Of a stretch of 64,000 nt of DNA, positions 32,749 to 41,429 are shown one piece after another. The notes beneath the pieces were generated by a model, which was given only the letters and a program-made list of their open reading frames with translations, was not told the origin of the DNA and made no database searches. The stretch lies in contig CAKPHH010000002.1 in assembly GCA_934157235.1 (NCBI GenBank), forward strand, positions 265,752-329,751. The letters are read 5' to 3'. Position numbers and translations under genes: made by a program. Origin of the DNA: an uncultured Bacilli bacterium (GTDB lineage: Bacteria; Bacillota_I; Bacilli_A; RF39; UBA660). How positions within the stretch are numbered: position 1 is the stretch's first letter; the number at the start of each line of letters is the position of its first letter.

Positions 32749-33713
32749 TGAAAAAGATTGGGCAGTTTATTGTTAATGGTTTAAAAAGTATTATTAAAGG
32801 CTTTTATTCTTTTTGCACTGTTTTGGCTAAGGGCTTTTTCTTCTTTCCAAAACAGTTTTTCTTATTGCTTAAGAAGATATTTAAGAATAGTAAGACTTTA
32901 GATAAAATAGTTAAACATTATGAAAAAAGACAATTACAACCAGAGTTTTGTTTGTTGTTTATTTTATACTTTTTAGTAGCTTGTACTTTAATTAATATTT
33001 TATATATAAGACCTAATCAAGTTGTACATAACTTTGATATTTATTCTGGACAAAGTACTAATGATTCTGTTCCTCATAGTGTTAGGAAAAATACAACGAT
33101 AGATTTACTTGATGATAATCCTTATAGAAAGTTTGCTAGAACAAAGTTAGAGGATGTTAACTTAGAGGAGTTAGAAAAGAAAAACTCAGATACAGTTGCT
33201 TGGATTAGCGTTGATGGGACTTCTATTAATTATCCAGTTGTACAAAGTACAGATAATGATTATTATTTAAAACATTCATTTATGAAAAGTAAAACTTTAA
33301 ATGGATGGATATTTATGGATTATCGGAATAATCCTTATATGGAAGATAAAAATACTGTTTTTTATGGACATAATTTACCTAATAAAACAGCATTTGGTTC
33401 TTTAGAAAATATCTTTACAAAAGATTGGTTAGATAATTCTAATAAATCAATTATTATTTTAAATGGAGATAAAAAATACTATTATAGAGTATTTTCTGCA
33501 TATTATACAACTCCAGAAGTTTATTATTTACAAAGAGATTTTAATAATCTGGATGAGTATAAAGAGTTTTTAAAGACAATTGTTTCTAGAAATATATTAG
33601 ATATAGATACAGAAGTTACAGTTAGTGATCAAATTATTACTTTATCTACTTGTAATGATGGCAGTTCAGGTAGAAAAGTAGTTCACGCTAAATTAATTAA
33701 AACCTATTTATAG
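32748..33713 (+). CDS. srtB: Class B sortase
   Basis: A cysteine transpeptidase of 321 residues. A cytoplasmic N-terminus of about 60 residues, one membrane helix (about 66-88), then the sortase domain. SrtB features are clear: VAWISVDGTSINYPVVQS, catalytic His in VFYGHNL, catalytic Cys in TLSTCNDGSSGRKVV with the conserved Arg nearby. Class B enzymes anchor haem-uptake proteins or build pili; no substrate with an obvious sorting signal lies next to it. This is a second, different sortase from the one at 5757. Confidence 0.9.
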   Translation: MKKIGQFIVNGLKSIIKGFYSFCTVLAKGFFFFPKQFFLLLKKIFKNSKTLDKIVKHYEKRQLQPEFCLLFILYFLVACTLINILYIRPNQVVHNFDIYSGQSTNDSVPHSVRKNTTIDLLDDNPYRKFARTKLEDVNLEELEKKNSDTVAWISVDGTSINYPVVQSTDNDYYLKHSFMKSKTLNGWIFMDYRNNPYMEDKNTVFYGHNLPNKTAFGSLENIFTKDWLDNSNKSIIILNGDKKYYYRVFSAYYTTPEVYYLQRDFNNLDEYKEFLKTIVSRNILDIDTEVTVSDQIITLSTCNDGSSGRKVVHAKLIKTYL

Positions 33714-33730
33714 ATGTTATTATAAAAATA

Positions 33731-33764
33731 AAAAGAAACATTTATTTGATTATGTTTCTTTTTT
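33731..33764. terminator. Bidirectional terminator between srtB and the convergent gene
   Basis: AAAAGAAACAT (33731-33741) pairs with ATGTTTCTTTT (33752-33762); A and T tracts on both ends. Confidence 0.85.
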
Positions 33765-34395
33765 ATAAGGCATTTTCAATATACTCAACTATGTTGTATA
33801 TGGCATTGATAATTTCAAATTCATTATCTATTAATTTTTTATAGTCGTTATAGATAACTGCTTTTCCAGATAGATTGAATAAGTTTATCTTTTTTGAATT
33901 ATAATATTCTTCTTCACAATTTATTGTTATTAGATTAGCAATTGTATTTATATAAGAATTGATGATTTTATCATTTTGATTGTCATTAAGATTATTAATA
34001 ATATTTTTATAATTTAAAACTCGATTGGTAAAATCTAGATTTTTATAGGTTATAGTATTTTGATTTTTTTCTAGTAACAGAAGATTATCTTTTGAATTTA
34101 GAGAGTTTGATATTTTTAGGATTAGGTTGTTATAACTGGAATAATTGTTGTTGGTTTTATATTTATCTTTTAATACATAGATATTGTTTTCTTTTGTACA
34201 TATTCTTTCTAAAATACTATATGTATTTGTCATGGCTATTTGATATTTTTGTTGTAATTCTTTCATTTCATCTGTTGTTATGTTTATTGGTGTTTGTTCA
34301 TTGTATGAGTTTATAATAAAGTTTGTTAGTATTATTAATAGTATTATGGAAATAAATATTATTGTTTTTAAAATTATTGGTTTATTTTTATTCAT
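33763..34395 (-). CDS. Hypothetical membrane-anchored protein
   Basis: A 210-residue protein with one N-terminal helix (about 10-28) and an otherwise helical, Asn/Lys/Ile-rich extracellular part. One cysteine pair candidate is present (RICTKEN and INCEEEY). No lipobox or family recognised. It is divergent from priA and convergent with srtB. An AAGGAGTT ribosome binding site supports it as a real gene. Confidence 0.6.
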   Translation of the reverse strand: MNKNKPIILKTIIFISIILLIILTNFIINSYNEQTPINITTDEMKELQQKYQIAMTNTYSILERICTKENNIYVLKDKYKTNNNYSSYNNLILKISNSLNSKDNLLLLEKNQNTITYKNLDFTNRVLNYKNIINNLNDNQNDKIINSYINTIANLITINCEEEYYNSKKINLFNLSGKAVIYNDYKKLIDNEFEIINAIYNIVEYIENAL

Positions 34396-34451
34396 AGAAA
34401 ACTCCTTTTATTAATTCTAACATAGATTTTTAATAAATAGTTAAGAATTAT

Positions 34452-34479
34452 TTGGAAGAGAACATTTTTTTAGTATAAT
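34452..34479 (+). promoter_or_regulatory. Promoter of priA
   Basis: TTGGAA (34452-34457), 16 bases, TATAAT (34474-34479), about 35 bases before the TTG start. Confidence 0.65.
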
Positions 34480-34514
34480 ATTAGTGAGGGAACTTTTATG
34501 GAGGAGGTGATACT

Positions 34515-36683
34515 TTGATTATTGGAGTTTTAGTAGAGTTATCAAATAAGAATATAGATAAGATTTTTGATTATAGTGTTCCAGATAATTTAAAAGATAA
34601 AATTAAAGTAGGTATTAGAGTAAAAGTACCTTTTGGGAAGATGGAACTAGAAGGGTTTGTTATAGAGATTAAGAATTCTAGTGATATTTCAGTTAAAGAT
34701 ATTTTAGAGGTTGTTGATGATGAAGTTATTTTAAATGAAGAGTTGTTGGAACTAGGTAAAAAGATTCAAGAAGATACTTTATCTACTTTAATTAGTTGTT
34801 ACCAGATTATGTTACCTAAGGCTTTAAAGGCTAAGAATGGAATGGTTATTAATAAGAAGTTTGATACTTATTATTATTTAAATAAAGATATTGTTTGTTA
34901 TGGCAAACTTAGTGCTTCACAGGATAGGATTATTAATTTATGTATGGAGAAGGAATATGTTTTAAGAAAAGAGTTAGTTGATATATCTCTTAGTTCTCTT
35001 AATACTTTGATTAAGAAGAATATTTTACTTGAGAAGAAATTAGAACATTATAGGCTTAGTTATAATGAAAAAATTGAGCCTAAAAAGGAACTTACAGAAG
35101 ATCAGATGGAGGTTGTTAATGAGGTTTTATTAAATAAGGGATATTGTCCATACTTATTGTATGGGGTTACTGGTTCAGGTAAAACAGAAGTTTATATGGA
35201 ACTTATTGAGGATGCGTTAAATAGAGGAAAAACTAGTATTGTTTTAGTACCGGAGATTAGTTTAACTCCACAAATGGTTTTACGTTTTCAAAAAAGATTT
35301 GGAGATAATATCGCAGCAATTCATTCAGCTTTATCTGATGGAGAGAAGTATGATGAATGGAGGAGAATAGTTAAGGGAGAAGCAAAAATAGTTATTGGAG
35401 CGAGAAGTGCTATTTTTGCGCCTTTAAAAAATATTGGAATGATTATTATAGATGAGGAACATAGTGATTCTTATAAACAGGATGATTCTAATCCTAGATA
35501 TAGTGCTAAAGATGTTGCCCTTATAAGAGCAAAGTATCACGATTGTCCTTTAATAATGGGAAGTGCTACTCCTTCGTTAGAAGCTTTTGCGAGAGCTAAG
35601 AAGGGTGTTTTTAAATTATTAGAGTTACCTAATCGTATTAATGGGAAAGAACTTCCTAAAATTAATATTATTGATATGAATGAAATTATAAAGAAGACAA
35701 AGGGACATTTCTCAGAAGAGTTGTTGGCTGCTATTAGTTTAAGATTAAAGAAGAAGGAACAAGTTATATTACTACTTAATAGAAGAGGATATTCTTCATT
35801 TGTTACTTGTAAGAATTGTGGATATACATTTAAATGCCCTAATTGTGATATTACACTTACTTATCATAAAAGTAGTAGAACTTTAAGATGTCATTACTGT
35901 GGATATGGAACTAAAGTATACGATACTTGTCCTAATTGTCATGAGAAGTCTATTAATGACTTAGGCGTTGGTACAGAAAGAATAGAAGAAGAGTTAGGTA
36001 AGTTATTTCCAGAAAGTAGAATTTTAAGAATGGATTTTGATACAACTAGTAGAAAAGGTATGCATGAGAAGATGATTACAGCTTTTAAGAATCAAGAATA
36101 TGATATTTTACTTGGTACGCAAATAGTTAGTAAAGGATTAGACTTTGATAATGTTACTTTAGTAGGAGTAATAAATGCAGATACAAGTTTAAATATTCCA
36201 GACTTTAGAAGTAGTGAGACAACTTTTTCCTTACTAGCACAAGTTGCTGGTAGAGCTGGTAGAAGTACTAAAGAAGGAGAAGTTATTATTCAAACCTTTA
36301 ATCCAGACCATTATGCAATTCAATATACTAAAAAACACGATTACTTAGGATTTTATAATAAAGAAATGTTTATTAGAAGAGAATTAAAATATCCACCATT
36401 TTATTATATTTGTTACTTAAAAATATCAGGAAAAGATAGTGATTATATATATGGAGAAGTTAATAAAATAAAGAAAGTATTAGAAAATAAATTAGAAAAT
36501 ACCATAATACTTGGACCTTCTCCTTGTGTAATATTTAAACTTAATAATATTTATAGGTATGGAATAATTTTAAAATATAAAAAAGAAGATAATTTAAGGG
36601 AAGTTTTAGATAAAATTATTGATCATTATAAAGATAATAGTAAGCTTAAACTTGATATTAATTTTAATCCTAGTCATTTTTAG
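34515..36683 (+). CDS. priA: Primosomal replication restart helicase PriA
   Basis: A superfamily 2 DNA helicase that restarts stalled replication forks. 722 residues, somewhat shorter than the usual 800. The N-terminal DNA-binding domain is followed by Walker A YGVTGSGKTEVYME, DEEHSDSYKQD (DEEH box), the zinc cysteines (CKNCGYTFKCPNCDITL and CHYCGYG...CPNC) and LAQVAGRAGRS. The TTG start follows GGAGGAGGTGAT. In B. subtilis the downstream order is priA-def-fmt-rsmB-rlmN; here other genes hold the def and rsmB places. Confidence 0.95.
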   Translation: MIIGVLVELSNKNIDKIFDYSVPDNLKDKIKVGIRVKVPFGKMELEGFVIEIKNSSDISVKDILEVVDDEVILNEELLELGKKIQEDTLSTLISCYQIMLPKALKAKNGMVINKKFDTYYYLNKDIVCYGKLSASQDRIINLCMEKEYVLRKELVDISLSSLNTLIKKNILLEKKLEHYRLSYNEKIEPKKELTEDQMEVVNEVLLNKGYCPYLLYGVTGSGKTEVYMELIEDALNRGKTSIVLVPEISLTPQMVLRFQKRFGDNIAAIHSALSDGEKYDEWRRIVKGEAKIVIGARSAIFAPLKNIGMIIIDEEHSDSYKQDDSNPRYSAKDVALIRAKYHDCPLIMGSATPSLEAFARAKKGVFKLLELPNRINGKELPKINIIDMNEIIKKTKGHFSEELLAAISLRLKKKEQVILLLNRRGYSSFVTCKNCGYTFKCPNCDITLTYHKSSRTLRCHYCGYGTKVYDTCPNCHEKSINDLGVGTERIEEELGKLFPESRILRMDFDTTSRKGMHEKMITAFKNQEYDILLGTQIVSKGLDFDNVTLVGVINADTSLNIPDFRSSETTFSLLAQVAGRAGRSTKEGEVIIQTFNPDHYAIQYTKKHDYLGFYNKEMFIRRELKYPPFYYICYLKISGKDSDYIYGEVNKIKKVLENKLENTIILGPSPCVIFKLNNIYRYGIILKYKKEDNLREVLDKIIDHYKDNSKLKLDINFNPSHF

Positions 36684-36693
36684 AAAAATATGA

Positions 36694-36711
36694 TATTCTA
36701 TTAATAGAATA
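36694..36711. repeat. 18-bp perfect palindrome upstream of the 36761 gene
   Basis: TATTCTATTAATAGAATA is its own reverse complement. A second inverted repeat (AAGGAA/TTCCTT, 36726-36743) follows in the leader. Either could be a regulator site or RNA hairpin; neither has a T tract, so terminators are unlikely. Confidence 0.6.
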
Positions 36712-36760
36712 GTCGGTATTTGTCGAAGGAACTTTCTTTCCTTAAGGTTGGTGAGTAGTT

Positions 36761-37936
36761 ATGCTAGAACGTATTTTTAAAAGAAGAGATGTTTTAGAAT
36801 TTGTTGATGAAGTTATATCTAGTAGTAATTATCATAATAAAGTAAGTTCTTACTATGATAGATACGAGAATTTTTATGGTTCTTCATGCACTCTTTTTTT
36901 ATTTTTTGATGCTTTATATAAATATAAAATAATAATAGATGATGAAAGTTATTTAAATGAATATATAATGCAAGTTAGAAAATTATTAAAAAAACTAGAT
37001 TATGTTAATGATATTAATGATGGAATAAATAAAGTTATTGGGAAAATATGCGCTTTAAAATTAGGATTATCGGATAGAGAAGATGATTTAGCTAAAGAAT
37101 ATATTATTAAATATATTTATGATAAATATATTGTTAAAGGGTATGTATTTCATGGGTTACCTAGTATTTATAAAGAACAAATATTAAAATTTGGAATGAT
37201 ACCAGAACAATATCATAATACATATGATAAGTTTATTGAAATAAATAGAATATTTTCTAAAAATGAAATGGAAAATATTATGAATAAGAACTTTAATGAA
37301 GATTATGTTTCTTTTACAGATAATTTTGCTTTAGGATGTTTTTATGCTTTTGCTAGTCCAATGTATTTTTATAGATTAGTTGGAGATAGTGGTATTAATA
37401 GTAAGAATTATGATGAATTAGCTTATTTTAAGAATGATTATTTTGGATGCTTTAATAATTTGAATTTATTAATGAAGAAAGCTAAATTAAATGATAGTCA
37501 GAAGAAGATAGTTATGAGAAGTTGTTTTGAGGAATGGAGATTACTTAAGACTGATATTTCTACTGTTAGTATTATGATGATTAAAAGAAGTTTAGTAGGA
37601 GTAGATAGTTTAAAAGAAATAGATGAGATAGTTAATAATAGTTCTTCTTGTGATTTAGGTACTTCTATTGGAAAAATATTTAATGCTTGTAATAATAAGA
37701 TAGAAGTTAGACAAAAAATTAATCCTAGTGATATTAAGTTTATTAATATTAATAATTATAAAGCGATTATGGTTTATAAGAAAAAGATGTTAGAGGATGT
37801 TAGAAATAGACAGGATAGTTATAATAGTGATAAAATAGTTAATGCGTATGGAAAAGCTTCTATTTTAATGTTAATGGGTTCTATACTTATTACTTTAGGA
37901 GTTATTATTACGATTATAATGATTAGCAAGGGATGA
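36761..37936 (+). CDS. Hypothetical protein with C-terminal membrane anchor
   Basis: A 391-residue protein, helical in the first 120 residues, with a single C-terminal helix (about 368-388) as tail anchor. The middle (about 127-210) reads KGYVFHGLPSIYKEQILKFG, then EDYVSFTDNFALGCFYAFAS; an HG turn, a helix ending in G, then a strand-S-F-T block followed by a helix with Y/A residues recalls ADP-ribosyltransferase-like folds. That is a weak resemblance, not a call. The stop TGA overlaps a possible start of fmt; it occupies the place def has in B. subtilis. Confidence 0.6.
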   Translation: MLERIFKRRDVLEFVDEVISSSNYHNKVSSYYDRYENFYGSSCTLFLFFDALYKYKIIIDDESYLNEYIMQVRKLLKKLDYVNDINDGINKVIGKICALKLGLSDREDDLAKEYIIKYIYDKYIVKGYVFHGLPSIYKEQILKFGMIPEQYHNTYDKFIEINRIFSKNEMENIMNKNFNEDYVSFTDNFALGCFYAFASPMYFYRLVGDSGINSKNYDELAYFKNDYFGCFNNLNLLMKKAKLNDSQKKIVMRSCFEEWRLLKTDISTVSIMMIKRSLVGVDSLKEIDEIVNNSSSCDLGTSIGKIFNACNNKIEVRQKINPSDIKFININNYKAIMVYKKKMLEDVRNRQDSYNSDKIVNAYGKASILMLMGSILITLGVIITIIMISKG

Positions 37937-37941
37937 TATTA

Positions 37942-38880
37942 ATGAATAAAATTAAAGTTGTTTTTATGGGTACTCCGGATTTTGCAGTTCCAGTACTTGA
38001 AGGTTTAATAGAAAATTATGAAGTAGTTGGAGTTGTTAGTCAACCAGATAAGAGAGTAGGAAGAAAACAAGAGTTAGTTAATACACCAATAAAAGAAGTG
38101 GCTCTTAAGCATAATATTTTAGTATTTCAACCTGAGAAGATAAAAGAAGATTATGAAGATATATTAAAACTTAATCCAGATATTATAGTTACTTGTGCAT
38201 ATGGACAAATTATACCTAGTGCAATATTAGATTATCCTAGACTTGGATGTATAAATGTACATGCATCATTACTTCCTAAATTAAGAGGAGGAGCACCAAT
38301 ACATAAAGCAATTATAGATGGATATAGTAAGACTGGTATTACTATTATGTATATGGATAAAAAGATGGATAATGGAGATATTATTTCTACTAGTGAGACT
38401 GAGATATTAGATAGTGATAATTTAGAGAGTTTACATGATAGACTTAGTATTATGGGAAGAGATTTATTACTTGAGACTATGCCTGGTATTATAAATGGAA
38501 CAAATAAAAGAATTAAACAAAATGAAGAAGAAGTTACTTATGCTTATAATATAAAAAGAGAAGAAGAGCATATAGATTTAAGTAAAACTAGAAGAGAAGT
38601 ATTTAACCAAATAAGAGGATTATCTCCAGTACCTGGGGCTAATTTATTAGTAGATGGTGATGAATTTAAAATATATAGAGCAGAGATTAGTGAGAGAAAA
38701 TTTACTAATAAAGAAATTGGAGAAGTAACAGGACTTTATAAAGAGGGTATAGGTGTTATGACTCAAGATGGAGAAATAATACTTACAGATATAAAACCAT
38801 TTGGTAAAAAGAGAATGAGTGCTTCTAGTTATATAAATGGTTTAAGAGATAAGAGTTTAATTGGTAAGGTGTTAAAATAG
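37942..38880 (+). CDS. fmt: Methionyl-tRNA formyltransferase
   Basis: The enzyme formylates initiator Met-tRNA with 10-formyl-THF. 312 residues, standard. The N-terminal VVFMGTPDFAVPVLEGL, the catalytic NVHASLLPKLRGGAPIHKAI block (Asn, His) and the C-terminal OB domain (from about 205) are present. ATG 37942 is preferred over ATT/ATG-like upstream codons because AAGGGATGAT precedes it. The gene is followed with no gap by the 38881 gene. Confidence 0.96.
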   Translation: MNKIKVVFMGTPDFAVPVLEGLIENYEVVGVVSQPDKRVGRKQELVNTPIKEVALKHNILVFQPEKIKEDYEDILKLNPDIIVTCAYGQIIPSAILDYPRLGCINVHASLLPKLRGGAPIHKAIIDGYSKTGITIMYMDKKMDNGDIISTSETEILDSDNLESLHDRLSIMGRDLLLETMPGIINGTNKRIKQNEEEVTYAYNIKREEEHIDLSKTRREVFNQIRGLSPVPGANLLVDGDEFKIYRAEISERKFTNKEIGEVTGLYKEGIGVMTQDGEIILTDIKPFGKKRMSASSYINGLRDKSLIGKVLK

Positions 38881-39606
38881 ATGAAGAAAATAAAAGAAGT
38901 AGTAAAGAAAATTATTGAGACAATAAAAGAATTAAAGAAGACTCCTAAAGGAAGAGCAATACTTTTCTTTGGCTTTTATTTTATATTTTTCTTGACTTTA
39001 GCAATTTTAGCAAGAATGTCTCCTAGAAGTAATAATTATGTAGATGATAATAGTAATAAGAAAAATGATGGTTTATCAGTAGAAAAAGTTGAGACTGCTA
39101 ATTATAAGTTTAATTATATTATTAAAATAGATAATGAGACTTATGAGTATGTGGGAGAAAGAATAGAGGATAAGGAATTATTTACTTTTAATGGTGGAGA
39201 ATATTATAAAGATAATGATGAGTACTATAAGAAAGGTCTTAGTAGTTGGGTTAAAGTAGATAGTCCTTACAAGTATAGAGAGTTTTTAGATTTTAAGCGG
39301 ATTAATGAAATATTTGCAGAGGCAACGTCTGTTTCAAAGACAGAGTTTGATTCTGGAGAAATTAGTTATCTTTTTAAAATAGCTAGTGCTAGTATTTCTA
39401 AGAGTATTGATGGTACTGATATAGATATAGATGATATACCAAATGAACTTAATTTTGTTTCTAATAATGAAGGAGAGCTTTATAAAATAGAGTTAGATTT
39501 AAGTAGCTATGGTAAGTATAAGAATATATGTAAAGAAAAGTTTAATATTGTGTTAAATTATAGTGATTTTGGTGAAGTTAGTGAGATTGTTAATCCAATA
39601 GATTAG
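38881..39606 (+). CDS. Hypothetical single-pass membrane protein after fmt
   Basis: A 241-residue protein with a basic cytoplasmic start, one helix (about 26-45), and an extracellular domain rich in Tyr, Asp and Ser with alternating strands (NYKFNYIIKIDNETYEYVGE; later ELYKIELDLSSYGKYKN). No family recognised. It begins right after the fmt stop, so it is in the same transcript. It holds the position of rsmB in the B. subtilis order, with which it shares nothing. Confidence 0.62.
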   Translation: MKKIKEVVKKIIETIKELKKTPKGRAILFFGFYFIFFLTLAILARMSPRSNNYVDDNSNKKNDGLSVEKVETANYKFNYIIKIDNETYEYVGERIEDKELFTFNGGEYYKDNDEYYKKGLSSWVKVDSPYKYREFLDFKRINEIFAEATSVSKTEFDSGEISYLFKIASASISKSIDGTDIDIDDIPNELNFVSNNEGELYKIELDLSSYGKYKNICKEKFNIVLNYSDFGEVSEIVNPID

Positions 39607-39624
39607 CAATTTTTTTATGTTCTA

Positions 39625-39633
39625 TGATATAAT
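39625..39633 (+). promoter_or_regulatory. Extended -10 promoter of the rlmN-prpC-prkC-rsgA-rpe operon
   Basis: TGATATAAT (TGn plus TATAAT at 39628-39633), 27 bases before the rlmN ATG. Confidence 0.65.
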
Positions 39634-39660
39634 AATTTGTAGATTGATGGGTGATTTATA

Positions 39661-40683
39661 ATGAATAATATATATGGATTAACACTTGAAGATTTAGAAA
39701 ATTATTTTATAGAAATCGGTTCTAAGAAGTTTCATGCTGATCAGTTGTTTTCTTGGTTATATGAGAAGAGAATAAAAAGTTATGAAGAGGTTACTAATAT
39801 TAAAAAAGAATTATTAGAAAGAGTTTCTAAGGATTATAGCATAGATAGATTAAAAATAGTTAGTGTTGAAAAGGATAAAGATGTTTGTAAATACTTGTTT
39901 GAGCTTTTTGATGGTGAGCATATAGAAGCTGTTTTAATGAGACATGATTATGGTAATAGTGTATGTGTTTCATCTGAAGTTGGTTGCAACATGGGATGTA
40001 AGTTTTGTGAGTCTGGAAGAAGAAAAAAGGTTCGTAATCTAGAAGCTTATGAAATGGTATTACAAATACTTATGATAGAAGAAGAATTAGGGGAGAGAAT
40101 TAGTCATGTTGTAGTTATGGGAATTGGAGAACCATTTGATAACTATGATAATTTAATTAAATTCTTAAAGATAATTAATCATCCTAAAGGTATTGCGATT
40201 GGGGCTAGACATATAACAGTATCTACTTGTGGAATAGTACCTAAGATAGAAGAGTTTGGTAAATTAGATTTACAATTTAATTTAGCGATTAGTTTACATG
40301 CTCCTAATAATGAGATAAGAGATAGGATAATGCCAATTAATAAAGCATATCCTTTAGATGTATTGATACCAGCTTTAAAGAAGTATTATAATAAGACTAA
40401 TAGAAGAATTACATTTGAATATGTATTATTAGAAGGAATTAATGATAGTTCCGAGTGTGCTGTAGAATTAAGTAATTTAGTTAAGGGAATGAACTGTTAT
40501 ATTAATTTGATTCCTTATAATGAGACTAATAATTTAGATTTTAAGAGAAGTAGTACTATTCAAATTATGAAGTTCTATGATATACTTAAGAAAAATAATA
40601 TAAGTGTGACAATTAGAAAAGAATTTGGTGGTAATATTAGTGCTGCTTGTGGACAACTTAGAAGTAAGAAGGAGGAAGTATGA
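39661..40683 (+). CDS. rlmN: Dual-specificity RNA methyltransferase RlmN
   Basis: A radical-SAM enzyme that methylates C2 of A2503 in 23S rRNA (and A37 of some tRNAs). 340 residues. The cluster motif is CNMGCKFCESG; VVVMGIGEPFDNYDN and RHITVSTCGIV are typical, and the C-terminal catalytic cysteine lies in ISAACGQLR. It overlaps prpC by 4 bases (GTATGA), starting a coupled operon. Confidence 0.96.
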   Translation: MNNIYGLTLEDLENYFIEIGSKKFHADQLFSWLYEKRIKSYEEVTNIKKELLERVSKDYSIDRLKIVSVEKDKDVCKYLFELFDGEHIEAVLMRHDYGNSVCVSSEVGCNMGCKFCESGRRKKVRNLEAYEMVLQILMIEEELGERISHVVVMGIGEPFDNYDNLIKFLKIINHPKGIAIGARHITVSTCGIVPKIEEFGKLDLQFNLAISLHAPNNEIRDRIMPINKAYPLDVLIPALKKYYNKTNRRITFEYVLLEGINDSSECAVELSNLVKGMNCYINLIPYNETNNLDFKRSSTIQIMKFYDILKKNNISVTIRKEFGGNISAACGQLRSKKEEV

Positions 40684-41429
40684 GATCATTTTATTTAACT
40701 GACGCTGGTAAAGTTAGAGACCATAATGAAGATAGTGTTATTATAGTTAAAAATAGTGATAATGAATACTTGATGGCTATTGCGGATGGAATGGGGGGAC
40801 ATTCTGCAGGAGAAGTTGCTAGTTCTATAGCGATAGGTTATTTAGGAAAACATTTTAAAGAAACATTCTTTCATTTAAATAAAATTAGTGCAATAAATTG
40901 GATAAGAGATTCAGTAGATACAATTAATACTTTAATCTTTCAACACGAAAAGACTCATCCAGAGAGTAAAGGTATGGGTACGACATTAGTACTTGCGGTA
41001 TATACTAAAGATTATTTATTATTTGGTAATGTAGGTGACTCTTCTGGATTTGTACTTAAGGATGATGAATTGAGAAAAGTTACTTATGATCATACATTGG
41101 TTAATTTATTAGTTAGTGCAGGGGAGCTTACAAAAGAAGAAGCTAGTACACATCCAAAGAAGAATGTATTAATGAAAGCGTTAGGTGCTGCACTTAATGT
41201 AGATGTTGATATATTTGAATGTGATATGGATATGAATATTAGAGAGGTATTACTATGTAGTGATGGACTTACTAATATGTTAGAAAGAGAACAAATAGAG
41301 AAAGTACTACTTAGTGAAGGTAGTGTAGAGGAAAAGGTAGAGAAGTTGATAAAAAAAGCGAATAATCGTGGGGGTACAGATAATATTTCGGTTGCTTATT
41401 TGACTTTAGAAAAAGAAGGTGACAAATAG
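40680..41429 (+). CDS. prpC: PP2C-family protein phosphatase PrpC
   Basis: A Mn/Mg-dependent Ser/Thr phosphatase that counteracts PrkC. 249 residues. Motifs: TDAGKVRDHNEDS, IADGMGGHSAGE (metal aspartate), GNVGDSSGFVL and the final GGTDNISVAYL. The kinase gene follows with a one-base overlap. The usual GDSR is GDSS here, a mild change in a non-ligand position. Confidence 0.95.
   Translation: MRSFYLTDAGKVRDHNEDSVIIVKNSDNEYLMAIADGMGGHSAGEVASSIAIGYLGKHFKETFFHLNKISAINWIRDSVDTINTLIFQHEKTHPESKGMGTTLVLAVYTKDYLLFGNVGDSSGFVLKDDELRKVTYDHTLVNLLVSAGELTKEEASTHPKKNVLMKALGAALNVDVDIFECDMDMNIREVLLCSDGLTNMLEREQIEKVLLSEGSVEEKVEKLIKKANNRGGTDNISVAYLTLEKEGDK

Noticed and set aside
34498..34518. Six-codon leader peptide before priA
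   Set aside because: Its codons are made up of the priA ribosome binding site; the ATG has no site of its own, so it is chance.
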